Shown: piece after piece, positions 6,415 through 9,794 of the stretch
How positions within the stretch are numbered: position 1 is the first letter of the stretch
Layout: the number at the start of each line of letters is the position of its first letter
Source: an uncultured Oscillospiraceae bacterium
GTDB taxonomy: Bacteria; Bacillota; Clostridia; Oscillospirales; Oscillospiraceae
Direction of reading: 5' to 3'
DNA: 9,794 nucleotides
Assembly: GCA_958426425.1 (NCBI GenBank)
Contig: CATZYY010000082.1
Location: 1 to 9,794 of the forward strand
The notes under the pieces: model-generated
What the model saw: only the letters and a program-made list of their open reading frames with translations
What the model was told of the DNA's origin: nothing
Database searches by the model: none
Position numbers and translations under genes: made by a program

Positions 6415-6500
6415 TGGTGCGGCTGACGGGACTTGAACCCACACGTCGAATCGACACCAGCACCTCAAGCTGGCCTGTCTACCAGTTCCAGCACAGCCGC
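6415..6500 (-). tRNA. tRNA-Leu(GAG)
   Basis: An 86-nt class II tRNA with encoded CCA. The acceptor stem pairs GCGGCTG with CAGCCGC. The anticodon stem CCAGC/GCTGG encloses loop TTGAGGT, giving anticodon GAG (plus-strand CTC at 6464-6466), which reads CUC and CUU leucine codons. The variable arm is TGTCGATTCGACG. The T stem has two G-U wobble pairs (GTGGG/CCCGT). It is the first gene of the cluster, 28 nt or so from the predicted transcription start. Confidence 0.97.
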
Positions 6501-6534
6501 AAATTTCGCATCCCTTAGAAAAGACTGCTTGATT

Positions 6535-6563
6535 ATTATAGCCAGAACGTCCCCGGATGTCAA
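6535..6563 (-). promoter_or_regulatory. Consensus promoter of the tRNA-Leu cluster
   Basis: On the - strand there is a perfect TTGACA (-35, 6558-6563), exactly 17 bp of spacer, and a perfect TATAAT (-10, 6535-6540). Transcription should start near 6528, leaving a short leader before the tRNA-Leu(GAG) 5' end at 6500. A full consensus fits a strong stable-RNA promoter. Confidence 0.95.
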
Positions 6564-6741
6564 CCTTAAATTTCCGTTTTCCCGAAAAAATTTCAGAGCC
6601 CCCCAAGAAGGAGGCCGGAGCGCTCCGCTCAGAAAGAGCGGGAGATGGGGATGCCTATATAAAAGGAGGGCGCCCCTGACATATCCGAATCCCGCTGTTC
6701 CAGGCGTATCCGAAGGCAGGCGCAGTGAAAGCCGGCAGACC

Positions 6742-6771
6742 GTCTCCCCGCCGATTTTTCGGCGGGGAGAC
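6742..6771 (-). terminator. Hairpin just after the citrate synthase stop, no U-tract
   Basis: A perfect 13-bp stem, GTCTCCCCGCCGA (6742-6754) with its complement (6759-6771), begins 7 nt after the stop codon (6779-6781). No T-run follows on the - strand, so it is either a non-canonical terminator or a 3' stabilising hairpin. A second weaker hairpin, CCGCTC-AGAAA-GAGCGG, lies near 6625-6641. The region down to the tRNA promoter (6564-6741) holds no supported gene. Confidence 0.6.
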
Positions 6772-6778
6772 AGCAAAT

Positions 6779-8152
6779 TCAGCGGTTTTCCATGGGAGTG
6801 TAAGAGCGGTGCTCCTCCACGCACTCGTACCGGGGCCGGATCAGCTTGCCGCCCACGGACAGCTCCTCCATCCGGTGAGCGCTCCAGCCGGCGATACGGG
6901 CCACGGCGAACAGCGGCGTGTACAGCTCCATGGGCAGACCCAGCATCTCGTAGACAAAGCCGCTGTAAAAGTCGATGTTGGTGGACAGCACGGACTTGTG
7001 CTGCCGCTCCATCAGCAGCTCCTTGCCGATCTTTTCCACCTTGGCGTACAGGGCCAGTTCCTTCTGACGGCCCTTTTCCTCCGCCAGATGGGTCACATAG
7101 TCCCGGAAGACCTCGCACCGGGGGTCCGTCTTGGTGTACACGGCGTGGCCCAGGCCGTAGATCAGGCCGCTGCGGTCAAAGGCCTCCTTGTTCAGCATCT
7201 TCGTCAGGTAGTCGGCCACACAGCCGTCGTCATTCCAGTCCTGAATATTGGTCTTGATGTCGTCCATCATGGCCATGACCTTGCTGTTGGCGCCGCCGTG
7301 GCGGGGCCCCTTCAAAGAGGCCATGGCCGCCGCAATGGCGGAGTAGGTGTCCGTGCCGGAGGAGGTGACCACGTGGTTGGTGAAGGTGGAGTTGTTGCCG
7401 CCGCCGTTGTCGGCGTGGAGTACCAGGGCCACATCCAATGTCCGGGCCTCCAGCTCCGTGTAGCCGCGGTCCTCCCGTAGCATCCGCAAAAAGTTCTCCG
7501 CCGTGCTCAGATCCGGCTGCGGCACGTGGATGAACAGGCTCTCGCCGTTGCTGTACCGCCAGGCTTGGTAAGCGTAAATAGCCAGCACCGGCATGTTGCT
7601 CATCAGCTGCAGGCACTGCCGCAGCACATTCTCCAGGGAGATGTCGTTGGGCTTGTCGTCGTAGCAGAACAGCGTCAAAATGCCCCGCTGCATGGTGTTC
7701 ATCAGGTCCCGGGGCGGCGCCTTCATAATGACGTCCCGGAAGAAGTTGGTGGGCAGCGTCCGGTAGGAGGCCAGCTGACCGCAGAAGTCCTGAAGCTGCT
7801 CCGGAGTGGGCAGCTCGCCGAACAGCAGCAGGTATGCAGCCTCCTCAAAGGCAAAGCGCCGGCCGGCGGAACCGGTAACCAGGCTCCGGGTATCGATGCC
7901 GCGGTAATACAGCACGCCGTCCTGGGGGATGATGTGTTCGCCTTCGGTGACGCTGTAAGACTGAATCTCACCGACGCGGGTCAGGCCCGTCAGCACGCCC
8001 CGGCCGTCCTCATCCCGGAGGCCCCGCTTGACGTTGTACTCCTTGTACAGCCGGGGATCGATGTAGTTTTTCTTCTCCCACTGCTCCTTCAGCGCCATAA
8101 TGGCAGGAGTGATCTCACAATAGGCGTTCTCGCGGTTCTCAGTCCAGATCAT
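6779..8152 (-). CDS. gltA: Citrate synthase (Si-type, hexameric/clostridial class)
   Basis: A 457-aa cytosolic enzyme that condenses acetyl-CoA with oxaloacetate to citrate, the entry to the oxidative branch of the TCA cycle and, in fermenters, the route to 2-oxoglutarate and glutamate. Family signatures are clear: LHADNGGGNNSTF (His246), KGPRHGGAN (His285), GLGHAVYTKTDPR (His336, Arg345) and NIDFYSG (Asp394). By alignment, His285, His336 and Asp394 correspond to the catalytic His-His-Asp triad. It is not Re-citrate synthase, which belongs to the isopropylmalate synthase family. A 2-methylcitrate synthase function cannot be excluded by eye, but no prp genes are nearby. The ATG at 8152 is preceded by AAGGAG with an 11-nt spacing, slightly long. 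The gene stands alone, with its own promoter and a 3' hairpin. No aconitase or isocitrate dehydrogenase gene is in the window. Confidence 0.96.
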   Translation of the reverse strand: MIWTENRENAYCEITPAIMALKEQWEKKNYIDPRLYKEYNVKRGLRDEDGRGVLTGLTRVGEIQSYSVTEGEHIIPQDGVLYYRGIDTRSLVTGSAGRRFAFEEAAYLLLFGELPTPEQLQDFCGQLASYRTLPTNFFRDVIMKAPPRDLMNTMQRGILTLFCYDDKPNDISLENVLRQCLQLMSNMPVLAIYAYQAWRYSNGESLFIHVPQPDLSTAENFLRMLREDRGYTELEARTLDVALVLHADNGGGNNSTFTNHVVTSSGTDTYSAIAAAMASLKGPRHGGANSKVMAMMDDIKTNIQDWNDDGCVADYLTKMLNKEAFDRSGLIYGLGHAVYTKTDPRCEVFRDYVTHLAEEKGRQKELALYAKVEKIGKELLMERQHKSVLSTNIDFYSGFVYEMLGLPMELYTPLFAVARIAGWSAHRMEELSVGGKLIRPRYECVEEHRSYTPMENR

Positions 8153-8191
8153 AAGCTGGCGCGCTCCTTTCAGCGGCGACCAAGGCCGGTA

Positions 8192-8213
8192 ATGTTATTT
8201 GCAATAATAACAT
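8192..8213. promoter_or_regulatory. Perfect inverted repeat over the -10 of the citrate synthase promoter
   Basis: ATGTTATT (8192-8199) and AATAACAT (8206-8213) are exact complements with a 6-bp centre TGCAAT. The dyad covers the -10 hexamer and the predicted start site, where a bound repressor would block RNA polymerase. The regulator is not identified. The pattern is TTAT-N5-ATAA, unlike the ATAA-N7-TTAT dyad described for CcpC, so that regulator is not supported. Confidence 0.6.
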
Positions 8214-8232
8214 GCCGCACTTTCATTTTCAA
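8204..8232 (-). promoter_or_regulatory. Promoter of the citrate synthase gene
   Basis: On the - strand: TTGAAA (-35, 8227-8232), 17 bp, TATTAT (-10, 8204-8209). The transcript would start near 8197 and have a leader of about 45 nt containing the AAGGAG site. Confidence 0.75.
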
Positions 8233-8254
8233 TACAAAATTTTTAAAAAACCAA

Positions 8255-8273
8255 AAAATTTACTGTAAATTTT
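8255..8273. promoter_or_regulatory. 19-bp perfect palindrome upstream of the citrate synthase promoter
   Basis: AAAATTTAC-T-GTAAATTTT: two 9-bp arms around a single T. It lies about 23 bp upstream of the -35 element, around -58 to -76, a typical place for an activator or an auxiliary operator. Nearby, TTGCAT occurs twice (8272-8277 and 8293-8298), 21 bp apart. Confidence 0.5.
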
Positions 8274-8317
8274 GCATGAATAAAAATGTGACTTGCATTT
8301 CAGCTGGAGAATTTAAT

Positions 8318-8352
8318 AAAACGGCGCCATTCCGCAGGAATGGCGCCGTTTT
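8318..8352. terminator. Bidirectional terminator at the 3' end of the sirtuin gene
   Basis: A perfect 16-bp stem (8318-8333 with 8337-8352) with a GCA loop; the arm ends are AAAA and TTTT. On the - strand it is followed by TTTTATTAAATT and ends the sirtuin transcript, shielding the citrate synthase promoter from read-through. Confidence 0.92.
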
Positions 8353-8355
8353 TAC

Positions 8356-8379
8356 TGTACACTTTTGGAAAGGTGTACA
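8356..8379. repeat. Inverted repeat TGTACAC/GTGTACA in the sirtuin 3' UTR
   Basis: TGTACAC (8356-8362) and GTGTACA (8373-8379) are exact complements with a 10-bp centre. The repeat lies between the sirtuin stop (8391) and the terminator. It could fold as a 3' UTR hairpin; its function is unknown. Confidence 0.55.
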
Positions 8380-8390
8380 AAGGCCGTTCT

Positions 8391-9110
8391 TTACAGCTGG
8401 GACAGGGTCTCGCCGATGGGGTCCCGGATCACCAGATCCGCCGTCAGGTCCCGGGCCACGGCGGATTTGTTGATGAGCACCAGCTTATGGCCCCGATAGT
8501 AGTTGATGAGGCCGGCGGCAGGATAGACATTCAGGGAGGTGCCGCCAATGATGAGCATGTCGGCCTCAGAGATGAAGCGGACGGAATCGGAGAGGGTCTT
8601 CTGGTCCAGGCCCTCCTCGTAGAGCACCACGTCGGGTTTGATGGGCCCGCCGCAGGTGCACCGGGGCACGCCCTCACTGTGAAGCATGAAGTCGAAGTCG
8701 TAGAACTTCCCGCACCGCTCGCAGTAGTTGCGGTGGACGCTGCCGTGGAGCTCCAGAACGGTCTTGCTGCCGGCGGCCTGGTGGAGCCCGTCGATGTTCT
8801 GGGTGACGATGGCCTTCAGCTTTCCCTCCCGCTCCCACTGGGCCAGCTTTTCGTGGGCAGCGTTGGGTTTGGCGCCGGGAGCTAAGAGTTTGGCCCGGTA
8901 GAAACGGAAAAATTCTTCGGGGTTGCTTTCGTAAAAGGTATGGCTTAAAATCACCTCAGGCGGATACTTCCACTGCTGGTGATACAGGCCGTCGGTGCTG
9001 CGGAAGTCCGGGATGCCGGACTCCGTGCTGACGCCGGCGCCGCCGAAAAAGACGATGTTCCGGGACGCATCCACCAATTCCTTCAGCTTTTTGACTTCTT
9101 CCGTCATCAT
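8391..9110 (-). CDS. cobB: Sir2-family NAD-dependent protein deacetylase (sirtuin)
   Basis: A 239-aa cytosolic sirtuin that removes acetyl (or longer acyl) groups from lysines using NAD+, releasing nicotinamide and O-acetyl-ADP-ribose. Motifs: the NAD-binding GGAGVSTESGIPDFR (23-37), TQNIDGLH (103-110), catalytic His122 in LHGSVH, a zinc site of Cys130, Cys133, Cys151 and Cys153 (the second pair spaced C-x-C, common in Firmicutes sirtuins), KPDVVLYEE, and GTSLNVYPAAG (190-200). The length is normal for a compact bacterial sirtuin. The frame stays open upstream to a TTG at 9131, but GGAGG at 9116-9120 (as CCTCC) points to the paired ATGs at 9110 (5-nt spacing) or 9107 (8-nt spacing); I cannot choose firmly between them. 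It is transcribed divergently from the ArsC-like gene across only 34 bp. A role in controlling acetyl-CoA enzymes is plausible from the family, not shown by the sequence. Confidence 0.96.
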   Translation of the reverse strand: MMTEEVKKLKELVDASRNIVFFGGAGVSTESGIPDFRSTDGLYHQQWKYPPEVILSHTFYESNPEEFFRFYRAKLLAPGAKPNAAHEKLAQWEREGKLKAIVTQNIDGLHQAAGSKTVLELHGSVHRNYCERCGKFYDFDFMLHSEGVPRCTCGGPIKPDVVLYEEGLDQKTLSDSVRFISEADMLIIGGTSLNVYPAAGLINYYRGHKLVLINKSAVARDLTADLVIRDPIGETLSQL

Positions 9111-9144
9111 GATTCCCTCCATTTCCCCCAAAAGGAGTGTTACA

Positions 9145-9480
9145 ATGAATATTCAGATCTTCGGTGCTTCCAAGTCCTTCGACACCCGGAAGGCGGAGCG
9201 GTGGTTCAAGGAACGCCGCATCAAGTACCAGTATATCGACGTTCCCTCAAAGGGATTATCCCCCCGGGAGTACCAGTCCGTCAAGCAGAAAGTGGGCTTT
9301 GAGGCCCTGGTGGACACCAAAAGCCGGGCTTATGAGGCCCTTTACATGGCCTATCTGACCCCGGACGCCCAGGAGGAGAAGCTCCTGGAGCACCCGGAGC
9401 TGTTCCGCACCCCCATTGTCCGCAACGGCCGGGAGGCCACGGTGGGCTATTGCCCGGAGATCTGGGCCCAGTGGGAGTGA
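9145..9480 (+). CDS. ArsC/Spx-family thioredoxin-fold protein lacking the N-terminal cysteine
   Basis: A 111-aa member of the ArsC-like (arsenate reductase/Spx/YffB) family. The ATG at 9145 is chosen because AAAGGAG (9131-9137) lies 7 nt upstream; the frame runs open further back through the sirtuin gene, but that part is antisense overlap. Family features: strand IQIFG, then helix FDTRKAERWFKERRI, the YIDV strand at 30-33, a central helical part, the cis-Pro-type TPIVRNG loop (89-95), and C-terminal ATVGYCPEIW (98-107). In relatives with redox activity a cysteine sits where this protein has Ser11 (GASKSFDT); the codon is TCC. The only cysteine is Cys103. Arsenate reduction by the usual mechanism is therefore unlikely; a regulatory or different redox role is possible. 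No ars genes are nearby. It may be cotranscribed with the BrkB-type gene about 73 nt downstream, as no terminator separates them. Confidence 0.9.
   Translation: MNIQIFGASKSFDTRKAERWFKERRIKYQYIDVPSKGLSPREYQSVKQKVGFEALVDTKSRAYEALYMAYLTPDAQEEKLLEHPELFRTPIVRNGREATVGYCPEIWAQWE
9146..9173 (-). promoter_or_regulatory. Possible promoter of the sirtuin gene inside the divergent ORF
   Basis: On the - strand: TTGGAA (9168-9173), 16 bp, TATTCA (9146-9151). Both elements are imperfect, but the start near 9139 would give a short leader holding the GGAGG site. The -10 overlaps the start codon of the divergent ArsC-like gene, because the 34-bp gap has no room for a promoter. Confidence 0.3.
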
Positions 9481-9553
9481 GGGGCGTGATGTTTTCCGGA
9501 AACCGCGCATACTAGTTTTTGTCACGGAGGCACAACACAAAGGAGGGATGCCT

Positions 9554-9794
9554 GTGGTCCTGCCCCGGAACTGCCTGCTGCGGGGGATCTATCTCATGAC
9601 CCAGCGGTACCTGCGCCACAACGTGGGCAGCCAGAGCGCGGCGCTGGCGTTCTATCTGCTGTTTATGATCTTTCCCCTGCTGATCTTCATCAGTGCCCTG
9701 CTGGGCCTGCTGCAGCTGGATGTGGCGGCGATTCTGAACGCCCTGGAGGAGTTTTTGCCTACGGAGGTGGTCAGCATCGTGGGCATGTATCTCA
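9554..9794 (+). CDS. YihY/BrkB-family inner-membrane protein, N-terminal part (cut by window end)
   Basis: The first 80 codons of a multi-pass membrane protein of the YihY/virulence factor BrkB family, whose molecular function is not settled (older RNase BN annotations are wrong for this family). The diagnostic N-terminal segment SQSAALAFYLLFMIFPLLIF (26-45) continues into a hydrophobic helix to about residue 54, and the following EEFLPTEVVSIVGMYL matches the usual L..LP..V..I...YL stretch. I prefer the GTG at 9554, 7 nt after AGGAGG (9541-9546); the in-frame ATG at 9548 is only one nucleotide from that site and so less likely. The stretch 9481-9540 before it shows no terminator and no clear promoter. 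Confidence 0.92.
   Translation, partial: MVLPRNCLLRGIYLMTQRYLRHNVGSQSAALAFYLLFMIFPLLIFISALLGLLQLDVAAILNALEEFLPTEVVSIVGMYL

Noticed and set aside
6114..6500. Integration site of a mobile element at the tRNA-Leu genes
   Set aside because: No integrase gene or second partial tRNA copy acting as attachment site is visible.
6220..6606. 128-aa - strand open frame
   Set aside because: It spans two tRNA-Leu genes and the tRNA promoter; the protein similarity is an artefact of tRNA translation.
8192..8213. CcpC box at the citrate synthase promoter
   Set aside because: The dyad reads TTAT-N5-ATAA, the opposite polarity and a different spacing from the described ATAA-N7-TTAT.
7526..8473. 315-aa + strand open frame
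   Set aside because: It lies antisense to citrate synthase and passes through its promoter and the terminator of the sirtuin gene.

Overview
The window looks like chromosomal DNA of a GC-rich member of the Clostridia, most likely an Oscillospiraceae-type gut bacterium. This is an inference from four things: GC-rich coding DNA separated by AT-rich intergenic DNA, near-consensus AGGAGG ribosome binding sites, an S-layer-homology (SLH) surface protein, and clostridial-type versions of YchF, citrate synthase, sirtuin and the ArsC-like protein. The genus cannot be fixed by eye.

Layout. (1) 1-1148, + strand: the 3' part of ychF (the GTP/ATP-binding translation factor), closely followed by a 68-aa unrecognised gene and a strong hairpin terminator. 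(2) 1259-5216, - strand: one very large gene for a secreted, SLH-anchored surface protein of 1238 aa. It has its own promoter and terminator, a leader of about 150 nt, and two adjacent dyads at the promoter. (3) 5230-6113: about 0.9 kb with no convincing protein gene but much structure. It contains three terminators that face the - strand, a cluster of five short GC-rich hairpins, and a 13-bp direct repeat bracketing about 150 bp. (4) 6114-6563, - strand: a cluster of three leucine tRNAs, Leu(GAG) then two identical Leu(CAG) copies, driven by a perfect consensus promoter (TTGACA, 17 bp, TATAAT). (5) 6742-8273, - strand: a monocistronic Si-type citrate synthase, with a good promoter overlapped by a perfect inverted repeat and a second perfect palindrome upstream. 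(6) 8318-9110, - strand: a Sir2-type NAD-dependent deacetylase ending in a bidirectional terminator. (7) 9145-9794, + strand: an ArsC/Spx-fold protein lacking the usual active-site cysteine, then the start of a YihY/BrkB-family membrane protein cut by the window end.

Functionally this is a mosaic of short transcription units, not one pathway: translation (YchF, tRNA-Leu), the cell surface (SLH protein), central metabolism (citrate synthase), protein deacylation (sirtuin) and a possible redox protein. I do not see a defence system, CRISPR array, transposase, phage gene or secondary-metabolite cluster. The less ordinary signals are the structured non-coding stretch downstream of the tRNAs, the operator-like palindromes, the Cys-to-Ser change in the ArsC-like protein, and the 34-bp divergent junction between that gene and the sirtuin gene.
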